Shown here: positions 25,959-33,446 of the stretch, piece after piece
Position numbering within the stretch: position 1 is the first letter of the stretch
Layout: each line of letters starts with the position of its first letter
DNA from: Glacieibacterium sp038210595
Lineage (GTDB): Bacteria; Pseudomonadota; Alphaproteobacteria; Sphingomonadales; Sphingomonadaceae
Length of the DNA: 33,496 nucleotides
Direction of reading: 5' to 3'
NCBI GenBank assembly: GCA_038210595.1
Contig: JBBQWN010000023.1
Coordinates: 1 to 33,496, forward strand
Notes under the pieces: generated by a model
Database searches by the model: none
Told to the model about the DNA's origin: nothing
What the model saw: only the letters and a program-made list of their open reading frames with translations
Translations under genes and position numbers: made by a program

Positions 25959-26927
25959 ATGCCCGAAACGAAGCACGCCAAGGTCCTGATCATCGGTTCC
26001 GGGCCCGCCGGCTACACCGCCGCCATCTATGCCGCGCGCGCGGCGCTGGAGCCGGTGCTGATCCGCGGGTTGCAGCCGGGCGGCCAGCTGACCATCACCA
26101 CCGACGTCGAGAACTGGCCCGGCGACACCAGCGTCATGGGTCCGAACCTGATGATCCGCATGGAGGCGCAGGCCGCCCACGTCGGCACCGAGCTGATCGA
26201 TGACATCGTCACCGCAGTCGACCTGTCGCGCCGGCCGTTCACCGCGGTGTGCGACTCAGGCGCCCGCTGGACCGCGGACACGATCGTCGTCGCCACCGGC
26301 GCACAGGCGCGCTGGCTCGGCCTGCCGTCGGAGACGAAGTATCGCGGCTTCGGCGTGTCGGCGTGCGCGACCTGCGACGGCTTCTTCTTCCGCGGCAAGG
26401 TCGTGGCGGTCGTCGGCGGCGGCAACACCGCGGTCGAGGAGGCGCTGTTCCTGACCAACTTCGCCAGCAAGGTCTATCTGATCCACCGCCGTGCCGAACT
26501 CCGCGCCGACGCGACCAACCAGCGCCGCCTGTTCGCCAATCCCAAGATCGAGATGGTCTGGAATGCGGAAGTCGCGGAGGTCGAGGGCACGGACGCGCCG
26601 CTCGGCGTGACCGGCGTGACGATCGTCGACACCGCGACCGGGCACAGCCGGGTGATCGCGGTCGACGGGCTGTTCGTCGCCATCGGACATGTGCCGGCAA
26701 CCGAGCTGTTCGCCGACAGCCTGGCGATGGACGGCGAGGGTTATCTGGTCACCGCGCCGGATTCGACCGCGACCAGCGTGGCGGGCGTGTTCGCGGCCGG
26801 CGACGTCAAGGACAAGGTCTATCGCCAGGCGGTGACGGCGGCCGGCATGGGCTGCATGGCGGCGCTCGAGGCCGAGCGCTTCCTGGCGCACGGCCATGTC
26901 GCGGCGGAAGCGCGCGAAGCGGCGTGA
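25959..26927 (+). CDS. trxB: Thioredoxin reductase
   Basis: A 322-residue flavoprotein that reduces thioredoxin with NADPH. FAD motif GSGPAGYTAAIYAAR lies at 13-27, the redox pair C136-A-T-C139 in ACATCDGFFF, the NADPH motif VGGGNTAVEEALFLT after that, and the FAD-binding end GVFAAGDVKDKVYRQAVTAAGMG. ATG at 25959 follows AGGAGA by six bases; an upstream GTG would include this ribosome site in the protein. The stop overlaps the GTG start of a LysR gene. The divergent Lrp gene shares its upstream region. Confidence 0.95.
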   Translation: MPETKHAKVLIIGSGPAGYTAAIYAARAALEPVLIRGLQPGGQLTITTDVENWPGDTSVMGPNLMIRMEAQAAHVGTELIDDIVTAVDLSRRPFTAVCDSGARWTADTIVVATGAQARWLGLPSETKYRGFGVSACATCDGFFFRGKVVAVVGGGNTAVEEALFLTNFASKVYLIHRRAELRADATNQRRLFANPKIEMVWNAEVAEVEGTDAPLGVTGVTIVDTATGHSRVIAVDGLFVAIGHVPATELFADSLAMDGEGYLVTAPDSTATSVAGVFAAGDVKDKVYRQAVTAAGMGCMAALEAERFLAHGHVAAEAREAA

Positions 26928-27844
26928 ACCTCGACTGGGAAAAGCTGCGGCTGTTCGACATCGTCGCCGATGCCGGCAGCTTCACGGAAGCCGCCCGGCG
27001 GCTGCACATGAGCCAACCGGCGCTGAGCCGCCAGGTTTCGGCACTGGAGGATTCGGTCGGGGCCAAGCTGTTCCACCGCCATGCCCGCGGCCTTGCCATG
27101 ACCCACGAGGGCGAGCAGCTCCATCTCGCCACCCACGAGATGAGCGAGACGCTGGAGCGGACCCGCAACTCCATCGACGTGTCGCGCGGCAAGCCGTCCG
27201 GCGAGATCCGCCTGACCACCACCGTCAGCTTCGGCTCGACCTGGCTGGCGCGGCAGATGGGGGCGTTCCTCGACCGTTATCCGGACGTCAACGTGACGAT
27301 GGTGCTGACCGATCAGGACGTCGACCTGGCCAAACGTGAGGCCGATTGCGCGATCCGATTCCACGCGCCGTACCAGGGCGAGCTGATCCAGAAGCCGCTG
27401 GTGCCGATCCGCCACCGGCTGTGCGCCAGCCCGGCCTATCTCGCCGAGCACGGTACGCCGACGACGGTGAGGGAGCTCGCCGGTCACCGGCTGCTGGCCT
27501 ATGGCAGCGCCGCGCCGAACGCGCTGAAGGGCATCAACTGGGCGCTCGAGCTGGAGCATGAGGGCACGCCGCGGGTGGCCGCGCTGACCTTGAACAACAG
27601 CTTCGGCGTGCTGCAGGCGGTCGAGGCCGGCGCCGGCATCGCCGCACTGCCGAGCTACCTCATCCGCTTTTCGGGCAAGGTCACGGTGGTGATGCCCGAT
27701 CTGGAGGGGGCGATCTTCCGGACTTTCTTCGTCTATCCCGCCGAGCTGCGGAAGTCGGCACGGGTGGTGGCGCTGCGCGACTTCCTGGTCGAACGGATGA
27801 CCCGCGAGGAACTCGACCTGCCGAGCCATGCTGCAATTGCATAG
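26924..27844 (+). CDS. LysR-family transcriptional regulator coupled to trxB
   Basis: A 306-residue LysR protein, starting at a GTG that overlaps the trxB stop (GTGA). The helix-turn-helix covers residues 5-65 (LRLFDIVADAGSFTEAARRLHMSQPALSRQVSALEDSVGAKLFHRHARG) and the effector domain has VSFGSTWLARQMGAFLDRYPDV. Reading the same frame further upstream would run into trxB out of phase, so the GTG start is well supported. Being translated with trxB suggests a part in thiol or oxidative-stress control, but no target site is obvious. Confidence 0.88.
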   Translation: MNLDWEKLRLFDIVADAGSFTEAARRLHMSQPALSRQVSALEDSVGAKLFHRHARGLAMTHEGEQLHLATHEMSETLERTRNSIDVSRGKPSGEIRLTTTVSFGSTWLARQMGAFLDRYPDVNVTMVLTDQDVDLAKREADCAIRFHAPYQGELIQKPLVPIRHRLCASPAYLAEHGTPTTVRELAGHRLLAYGSAAPNALKGINWALELEHEGTPRVAALTLNNSFGVLQAVEAGAGIAALPSYLIRFSGKVTVVMPDLEGAIFRTFFVYPAELRKSARVVALRDFLVERMTREELDLPSHAAIA

Positions 27845-27902
27845 CTGCACTGCAGCAATAGCACTGCCCGCGAAACGAGTGATGGTGCATAACGCCCTTG
27901 TT

Positions 27903-28042
27903 GCCGCTGAACGCGGCTGACCCCCCGGCCACCGCCCTCCCTGCGGTCCCCGGGTTCGGGTCCGGCCTCCCTCCCCCCCCCTTGGCCGGGCCCCTGGGTA
28001 TTCTGGGGCCGGTGGTCGCGAGACCACCGGCCCCTTTTCTTT
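27903..28042 (+). ncRNA. Candidate small RNA with C-rich loops
   Basis: No gene occupies this 230-bp gap, yet it folds into a row of stems. They are GCCGC/GCGGC (27903-27917); ACCGC/GCGGT with loop CCTCCCT (27931-27947); CCCG/CGGG (27949-27960); CCGGCC/GGCCGG with a 16-base loop of TCCCT and a run of nine C (27962-27989); and a perfect terminator (28005-28042). C-rich, anti-Shine-Dalgarno loops plus a terminator are the layout of alphaproteobacterial small RNAs of the alpha-r14 and CcsR types. A weak promoter TTGCAT-N16-TAGCAC (27837-27864) precedes it. An alternative is a leader/attenuator ahead of the tRNA at 28079. Confidence 0.5.
28005..28042 (+). terminator. Strong intrinsic terminator
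   Basis: A perfect 13-bp stem (28005-28017 with 28022-28034) is capped by a GCGA tetraloop and followed by TTTTCTTT. It is 160 bases after the LysR stop and 37 bases before a tRNA, so it more likely ends a separate small transcript than the lysR mRNA. Confidence 0.85.
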
Positions 28043-28078
28043 GTGCGCGGGCTCCGCTACCCGCTTGGCAACCGGCAC

Positions 28079-28152
28079 GGACCTGTAGCTCAATTGGTTA
28101 GAGCAGGCCGCTCATAACGGCTCGGTTCGGGGTTCAAGTCCCTGCGGGTCCA
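28079..28152 (+). tRNA. tRNA with CAT anticodon (tRNA-Ile2 or elongator tRNA-Met)
   Basis: A full cloverleaf: acceptor GGACCTG/CGGGTCC, D arm AGCTCAATTGGTTAGAGC, anticodon stem GGCCG/CGGCT with loop CTCATAA (CAT), and T arm with TTCAAGT. The CTCATAA loop and GG-CC acceptor resemble bacterial tRNA-Ile2, whose C34 is turned to lysidine by TilS, but elongator Met shares the loop. It is not the initiator type, which begins with an unpaired first base. CCA is not encoded. An open frame for a membrane protein begins 16 bases downstream. Confidence 0.85.
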
Positions 28153-28168
28153 CCGGAGTTTTTCGGAG

Positions 28169-29242
28169 TTGCAGAGCCTCGTGTTGCCGGCCCCCAAGCG
28201 CAGTTTCGGACAATGGGTCTGGGCCTTGCTGGGCCTCGTCGTGCTCGGTCTGGCCTTGTGGGGCATCCACCTGATCGCGGGGCAGGTGACCTGGGCCGAG
28301 ATTGTCGCCGACATCAAGGCGACGCCGCCCCATCACCTGATCGCGGCGGCGGTATCGGCGGCGCTCTCCTACCTCGTGCTCGTCGGCTATGACGGGCTGG
28401 CGGTACGGCATCTCGGCTACCGGCTGCCGTTCGGCACGCTCGCAGCAGCTTCGTTCGGCAGCTTCACCATGAGCCACGCGCTCGGGCTGACCGTGCTGAC
28501 CGGCGGGACGGTGCGCTACCGCATCTACACCCGCGCCGGGGTCAAGCCGCTCGACATCGCGCTGATCATCGCGCTGTGCGGATGGACCTTCTGGCTCGGC
28601 ATCATCGCGGTGGCGGGCACCGGGCTGCTGATCGCGCCCGAACTCGCCGCACCGCTGGAGACCGTTCTGCCGGCCAGCATCAAGGCGTTCACGCCGAGCA
28701 TCAAGGACTGGGCGGGCGCGATACTGCTTGCCGGTGCGGTCGCCTATACCGTGTTGGCGTTCGTCTGGCGGCGGCCGATCCGGCTTTACAAATACGAGTT
28801 CTACCTGCCGACCGGGCGCTCGACGCTGCTGCAGATCGCCATCGGCGCGGTCGACCTGTTCTTCGCCGGCGCGGCGCTCTACCTGCTGCTGCCCGACATC
28901 GGCGCGGTCGACCTGCTGACCTGGCTGACGATCTACAGCGTCGCGATGGTGGCGGGCGCGATGAGCCATGCGCCGGGCGGTCTCGGGGTGTTCGAGCTGG
29001 TGGTGGTGGCGCTGCTGCCCGCCAGCCCGAAGGCCGAGGTGCTGGCGGCGCTGGTGCTGTTCCGGGTGATCTACACCTATGTGCCGTTCGCGCTCGGCCT
29101 GGTGGTGATCGGGATCGGCGAGCTGCGCGCGCTCAGGGCCCGGCGCGGCGCAAGTCGGCAAGCCGCCGCAGCGCCTTCGCCTGCCAGTTCGGCGCCAGAC
29201 CTTCGATCGCCAGCAGTTCGGCCAGAAGCTCAGCGCCCATAG
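28169..29242 (+). CDS. YbhN/UPF0104-type membrane protein (lysylphosphatidylglycerol synthase transmembrane-domain family)
   Basis: A roughly 357-residue integral membrane protein with about eight hydrophobic helices. It has the family pattern GSFTMSHALGLTVLTGGTVRYRIYTRAGV near residue 95 and SHAPGGLGVFELVVVALLP near residue 268. These correspond to the flippase domain of MprF, without the lysyl-transferase domain, so a lipid-moving role is likely but unproven. The start is uncertain: TTG at 28169 with GGAG ten bases before, or GTG at 28181. The last 37 or so residues (after IGIGELRALRARRG) are Ala/Pro-rich, lack membrane character and overlap the antisense MOSC gene by 110 bases. Confidence 0.82.
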   Translation: MQSLVLPAPKRSFGQWVWALLGLVVLGLALWGIHLIAGQVTWAEIVADIKATPPHHLIAAAVSAALSYLVLVGYDGLAVRHLGYRLPFGTLAAASFGSFTMSHALGLTVLTGGTVRYRIYTRAGVKPLDIALIIALCGWTFWLGIIAVAGTGLLIAPELAAPLETVLPASIKAFTPSIKDWAGAILLAGAVAYTVLAFVWRRPIRLYKYEFYLPTGRSTLLQIAIGAVDLFFAGAALYLLLPDIGAVDLLTWLTIYSVAMVAGAMSHAPGGLGVFELVVVALLPASPKAEVLAALVLFRVIYTYVPFALGLVVIGIGELRALRARRGASRQAAAAPSPASSAPDLRSPAVRPEAQRP

Positions 29243-29801
29243 CCTGGGCGGCGATCACCTCGGCAAAGCGCGCGATGCTCCAGTCGGGATTGGGTCGCTC
29301 GACGACGGTGTGGGCATCGCCGGCCGTGATGACGCCGGGTTCGAGGACGCGGTAGTACCAGCCGCACCAGCCGCGCCGCACCATCGTGCGCGCCAGCCGC
29401 GGTTCACCAAGTGCCAGCGCCAGCTTGAAGCACGGCTGCCGTGGCTGGGTGATCTGCAGGAGCGCGGATCCGCTCCGGATGCGGTCGCCGATGTGAATAC
29501 CGGTTTCATCGACGTCGGCGACGACAAGGTTCTCGCCCATCGCGCCGGGGGCGAAAATGCCGCTCAGGTCCGGGAAGGCCGCCGCCCAGTCGGGATAGCG
29601 CGACAGCGGATAGCCATAGACCGCCTTGTCGGCGCCGCCGTGAACGGTCAGGTCGGCCTGCGCGTCGCCAGCCAGCCCGAATTCGCCGGCATGGACCGGC
29701 CCGGCGACAGCATGTTTGCGATAGCCGCTCGGCACGGCTTTCGGACCCAGCGGTGCGATCGTGCCGACGTGCACCGCGACGACTTCGGGACTTGCAATCA
29801 C
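29133..29801 (-). CDS. MOSC domain protein (YiiM-like)
   Basis: A 222-residue MOSC protein, the C-terminal fold of molybdenum cofactor sulfurase also used in YiiM. Features are HGGADKAVYGYPLSRYPDW, MGENLVV with DETGIHIGDRI, and the conserved cysteine in TQPRQPCFKL. YiiM-type proteins reduce N-hydroxylated bases using molybdenum cofactor, which would fit with moaD/moaE in the same window, but this is inference. The start is a GTG at 29801. Its 3' end runs 110 bases into the tail of the opposite membrane-protein gene. Confidence 0.85.
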   Translation of the reverse strand: MIASPEVVAVHVGTIAPLGPKAVPSGYRKHAVAGPVHAGEFGLAGDAQADLTVHGGADKAVYGYPLSRYPDWAAAFPDLSGIFAPGAMGENLVVADVDETGIHIGDRIRSGSALLQITQPRQPCFKLALALGEPRLARTMVRRGWCGWYYRVLEPGVITAGDAHTVVERPNPDWSIARFAEVIAAQAMGAELLAELLAIEGLAPNWQAKALRRLADLRRAGP

Positions 29802-29857
29802 CGGTCCGCCGTCCCAAATTCGGGATCGTCGTCAACCAAACGGAAGGAGGTGGTCCA

Positions 29858-29923
29858 GTGTCTCATTGCTCCAAGTCAGGAACTGGAAATCAGGGTCGCG
29901 GTCACGAGGTGATCGCGCGCTAA
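29858..29923 (+). CDS. Possible 21-residue peptide with near-perfect Shine-Dalgarno
   Basis: GTG at 29858 opens a 21-codon frame (starts MSHCSKSGTG, ends HEVIAR) closing with TAA. GGAAGGAGGT at 29842-29851 is an almost complete match to the 16S anti-Shine-Dalgarno, seven bases before the GTG, by far the strongest site in the window. ACCTCTTTC at 29924-29932, just after the stop, can pair with nine bases of that site. A long hairpin terminator follows. The peptide is basic, with one Cys, and has no hydrophobic stretch. A possible promoter is TTGCAA-N17-CAAATT (29792-29820). It could be a real microprotein, a dual-function RNA or a regulatory leader. Confidence 0.45.
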   Translation: MSHCSKSGTGNQGRGHEVIAR

Positions 29924-29951
29924 ACCTCTTTCGGTTTCACGACCGGCAATG

Positions 29952-29987
29952 GAAGGGCCGTCGGGGGTAAAGCTCCGGCGGCCCTTC
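29952..29987 (+). terminator. Long hairpin between the short peptide frame and the convergent synthase gene
   Basis: A 15-bp stem (29952-29966 with 29973-29987, two G-U pairs, outer arms GAAGGGCC/GGCCCTTC) has a 6-base loop. It lies 28 bases after the peptide stop and two bases beyond the minus-strand stop at 29990, so it could serve transcripts from both sides. Only a weak T-rich tail follows. Confidence 0.65.
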
Positions 29988-29989
29988 GA

Positions 29990-32900
29990 TTATCCGGCGG
30001 TGTTGCCGCCTTGCGCCACGATGCGGCCCGACCGCTCCAGCTTGCCCCAGCCGACCGACGGCCCGCGCAGCGCCGCGGAGACGGCCCGCAGCACCACCGA
30101 ATACATGATCTGCCGGTAGATGAAGCGCTGCGCGACCAGCAGCAGCACGGGATAGCGCTTCTCGCGCACGTCGAGCCGGTAGGCGACCCAGCCACAGACC
30201 ACGTCGATCAGCGTGAAGGCGACCCAGAAGACCGCCATGCGCAGCACGTCGCTTTGCGTCTGCGCCCAGCCGTGCTGCTCGACCCGGATGATCGTCGAGA
30301 TGAAGCTGACCACCAGCGCCAGGTCGATGATCGGCGAGATCAGCGCGAAGCCGATCTGGAACAGCCAGGCTTGCGGCAGCCCGACCCAGGCAAGGCCCGG
30401 CGGGCGGCCGTCCCGGAAGATCGAGCCGTGCTTCCAAAGGCATTGCAGCGTTCCGAACGCCCAGCGGTAGCGCTGCTTGGCAAGCGCGCGGAAGGTCTCG
30501 GGCGCCTCGGTCCAGGCGACCGCATCGGTGTCGTAGCCGACCCGCCAGCCGGCGCGCTGGATGGCGATGGTCAAATCCTGATCCTCGGCCAGCGTGTCGG
30601 TCGGGTAGCCGCCCACCGCCGTCAGCGCCGCGCGCCGCCAGGCCCCGACCGCGCCGGGCACGACGGTGATCGCATCGAAACGCGCCAGCGCGCGGCGCTC
30701 GAGGTTCTGCGCGGTGACATATTCGACCGCCTGCCAGCGCGTCACGAGATTGACGCGGTTGCCGACCTTGGCATTGCCGGCGACCGCACCGATGCCGGGA
30801 TCGGCGAACCAGCGCGCCAGCCGGGCGATGGTCTGCGGCTCGAACTCGGTATCGGCGTCGAGGCTGACGACGATGTCGCCGCGGGCCAGGGTCAGAGCAT
30901 GGTTGAGCGCGCGGGCCTTGCCGCCGTTCGCCAATGTGATCAGGCGGACGCGCGGTTCGTCGTGAAAGGCTTCGCTGACAATGGCGCTGGTCGCGTCGGT
31001 GGAGCCGTCGTCGACGACGATGATCTCAAGCCCGACATCGGTGCTGGCGAGCACCCGCCGGACCGAGGCCGCGATCACCCGCGCCTCGTTGAACGCCGGA
31101 ATGATCACCGACACGAACCGCGCCGGATCGATCGGCGGCGGTACCGGTCGCACCGACGCACGGCGGCTGCCGAGCGCAAGACCGGCGAGGATCAGCGCGC
31201 GCGCGATGCCGAGCGCAATGGCGATGACGAACAACCATTTCAGCGCGACATCGAGTCCGGCGACGAGCAGGAAGACGCCGACATCGGCGCGCACCGCGAG
31301 CAGGTCATCGCCGGCGACCGTCGGCATCACCGCGGCTGGCGTCAGCCCGGCGAGCGATCCGAGCGGGACAATCCGATAGCCGTGCGCACGCAGTCCGTCG
31401 ATGATCGCAGGCAGGGCGGCGACGGTCTGGCCGCGGTCGCCGCCGCCGTCGTGCAGCAGGATGACATTGGCCGAACGCTCCGGGCTGCCGGCGGCGACCT
31501 GCGCGAGGGTGCGGCGGACGATCTCGTCGACGCCGGGGCGTTTCCAGTCGCCCGGATCGACGTGCAGGCCGACGTTCATGTAGCCGTCGTTCTGGGCGAT
31601 CAGCGCGGGCCCGAGCTCGTCGGCGGTGGTCGGCTCGGCGTCGCCGAAATAGGGCGCCCGGAACAGCCGCACGCCGCGCCCGGTATAGGCCTCGATCAGC
31701 CGCTGCGTGGCGTTCAGTTCCAGTTTCGTGCCGCGCGGCGAGACCAGCGCCAGGTTGGGGTGGGTATAGCTGTGATTGCCGAGCTCGTGCCCCTCCGCGA
31801 CGATGCGGTTCAGCACGCCAGGCAGCACGATCGCGCTCTCGCCGACGACGAAGAAGGTCGCGGTGGCGTGCTTTGCCTTCAGGATATCGAGGATGCGCGG
31901 GGTGTAGTCGCTGTCGGGTCCATCGTCGAAGGTCAGGGCGACGTCATGCGTGCTGTAGCCGGTGCGGCGGATCACATAGGGCGTCGGCAGCGCGCCGTAG
32001 CGCTCGTCGTGGATGAAGCCGAGGGGGTCGGCGACGATCGTGCGCTGACCGGTGGTGGGCGTGTCCTCGATGCGGATCAGCTCGCCCGCCCCCTCGACAT
32101 CGACATTGCCCATCGATTCGAGACGGCGCAGGTCGGGCACCCGGCCGGTCTGGAAGCTGGCGAGGACACTCCATGTCCCCGGATCCTCGGTGCCGAGCCG
32201 CCACAGCGCGACGCCGAACACGCCCGCGGCATCGGCAGCGCGCAGCTGGTTCCAGGCGCTGACCGCATCGAGCATCCAGACATGATGCGGCCTGCCGTCC
32301 TCCTCGTAATCGAAGGTCGCGTTGCCGCTGGCGGGATCGAACCGGATCGCCGCCCCGCTGTCGTGCGCCGACAGCCAGGCCTCCTCGATCGATTGCGAAT
32401 TGGTGCCGCCGCCCTCGGTCCAGTCATAGGCATAGTTGCCGACCGCGACGATCGCCTTGTCGCGCCCGACCATCCGGCGCGCCATGCGGAGATGATCGAC
32501 GAACCAGTTCTGCGAGGCGATCGGCCCGACCGGCCCGCCGAGGTAGTGTTCATCATAGATCATCAGGAACAACCGGTCGGCGGCGCGGGCGTAGGCGGCG
32601 AGGTTCCACGCCGGGTCGTCGACGGGGACCGCCAGGGTCACCATCCAGCCGTGCGGGGCATAGCGCGCCTTCGCCTCGCCGATGAAGCGCAGATAGTTGT
32701 GCTGGGCCGCGGGCGGGATCTCCTCCAGGTCGAACACCACACCCGCGGCCTTGCGCGCCGTCAGCTGCGGTTCGAGCGCCGCCAGCAGCCGCTGCCGCGC
32801 ACCGGCGTCGGCCAGCAGCCTCGCCGTGCCCACCCCGTCCCAGGTGCCGCCCTTGGCGTTCTGCACGACCAGCATGAGCTTGGGCCGCTTCGGTGCGGCG

Positions 32901-33337
32901 GCGAGCAGCGCGTCGAGGCGCGCGTCGGGGACCACGGTGACGTGGTGATCGGGACCGGTCACCGACACCAGCGCCGGAGCCAGCCAGTCGAGCTTGCCGA
33001 TGTTGCGGGCCAGCGAGCCGAAGCTGGCATCGTCCCAGGGCGCGTAGAAGCCGACGATCGTCTGTTTGACGGCGGCATCGGCCGGCGTGCCGCCGAACGG
33101 CCGCCACGCCAGCGTTTTGCGGAGGCTGTGCCGGAGGCGTGCGACCTTGACGTCGAGCGGGCGCGGGTGCGGCCGTTCCATCGTCACCGCCAGCGGTGCC
33201 GGGACCGGCACCTCGATGACGGTGAAGGCAAAAGTTGCGACCGAAACCAAGCCGAGCAGGACGAGGAACACGACCGCGCGCAGCGTCCAGCGCGCGCGTT
33301 GTCCGCTGGGGTCGTAGAAGACCGGCTTGTCCGTCAT
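29990..33337 (-). CDS. Three-domain polysaccharide protein: GH18-like + NodB deacetylase + GT2 synthase
   Basis: A 1115-residue membrane protein. A transmembrane helix (18-42) is followed by a GH18-like hydrolase domain (about 90-410) with VVFDLEE (D203, E205), matching the D-x-E catalytic end. A NodB polysaccharide deacetylase follows (about 462-665) with TFDDGPD (D471, D472), NHSYTH (H522, H526), LHVDPGDW and ILLHDGG (H629). Then come two membrane segments (685-722) and a processive GT2 domain (740-980) with PAFNEA, DDGSTD (776-781), SLDADTEFEP, AEDQDL (D-E-D site) and QRYRW (955-959), and more helices at the end. It should make, deacetylate and perhaps cut a beta-linked, N-acetylhexosamine-type polymer. 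Hydrolase and deacetylase probably face the periplasm and GT2 the cytoplasm. No operon partners are visible. Confidence 0.9.
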   Translation of the reverse strand: MTDKPVFYDPSGQRARWTLRAVVFLVLLGLVSVATFAFTVIEVPVPAPLAVTMERPHPRPLDVKVARLRHSLRKTLAWRPFGGTPADAAVKQTIVGFYAPWDDASFGSLARNIGKLDWLAPALVSVTGPDHHVTVVPDARLDALLAAAPKRPKLMLVVQNAKGGTWDGVGTARLLADAGARQRLLAALEPQLTARKAAGVVFDLEEIPPAAQHNYLRFIGEAKARYAPHGWMVTLAVPVDDPAWNLAAYARAADRLFLMIYDEHYLGGPVGPIASQNWFVDHLRMARRMVGRDKAIVAVGNYAYDWTEGGGTNSQSIEEAWLSAHDSGAAIRFDPASGNATFDYEEDGRPHHVWMLDAVSAWNQLRAADAAGVFGVALWRLGTEDPGTWSVLASFQTGRVPDLRRLESMGNVDVEGAGELIRIEDTPTTGQRTIVADPLGFIHDERYGALPTPYVIRRTGYSTHDVALTFDDGPDSDYTPRILDILKAKHATATFFVVGESAIVLPGVLNRIVAEGHELGNHSYTHPNLALVSPRGTKLELNATQRLIEAYTGRGVRLFRAPYFGDAEPTTADELGPALIAQNDGYMNVGLHVDPGDWKRPGVDEIVRRTLAQVAAGSPERSANVILLHDGGGDRGQTVAALPAIIDGLRAHGYRIVPLGSLAGLTPAAVMPTVAGDDLLAVRADVGVFLLVAGLDVALKWLFVIAIALGIARALILAGLALGSRRASVRPVPPPIDPARFVSVIIPAFNEARVIAASVRRVLASTDVGLEIIVVDDGSTDATSAIVSEAFHDEPRVRLITLANGGKARALNHALTLARGDIVVSLDADTEFEPQTIARLARWFADPGIGAVAGNAKVGNRVNLVTRWQAVEYVTAQNLERRALARFDAITVVPGAVGAWRRAALTAVGGYPTDTLAEDQDLTIAIQRAGWRVGYDTDAVAWTEAPETFRALAKQRYRWAFGTLQCLWKHGSIFRDGRPPGLAWVGLPQAWLFQIGFALISPIIDLALVVSFISTIIRVEQHGWAQTQSDVLRMAVFWVAFTLIDVVCGWVAYRLDVREKRYPVLLLVAQRFIYRQIMYSVVLRAVSAALRGPSVGWGKLERSGRIVAQGGNTAG

Positions 33338-33355
33338 GACCTCATTCAGCGACGA

Positions 33356-33432
33356 TGGTCGGGGAGACAGGATTTGAACCTGCGACCCTCTGCTCCCAAA
33401 GCAGACGCGCTACCAGGCTGCGCCACTCCCCG
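33356..33432 (-). tRNA. tRNA-Pro (anticodon TGG)
   Basis: Acceptor CGGGGAG/CTCCCCG, D arm TGGCGCAGCCTGGTAGCGC, anticodon stem TCTGC/GCAGA with loop TTTGGGA (TGG) and T arm with TTCAAAT. Discriminator A and a genome-encoded CCA (TGG on the plus strand at 33356-33358). Confidence 0.95.
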
Positions 33433-33446
33433 ACGGAGCCCGCGAT

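Noticed and set aside
27968..27983. Nine-C run as a sequencing error in a gene
   Set aside because: It sits in a non-coding loop with flanking complementary arms; length may still be uncertain, but no reading frame depends on it.
28112..29161. A 349-codon antisense frame over the YbhN-type gene
   Set aside because: Composition typical of antisense shadow (His/Gln/Arg-rich) and it would cross the tRNA.
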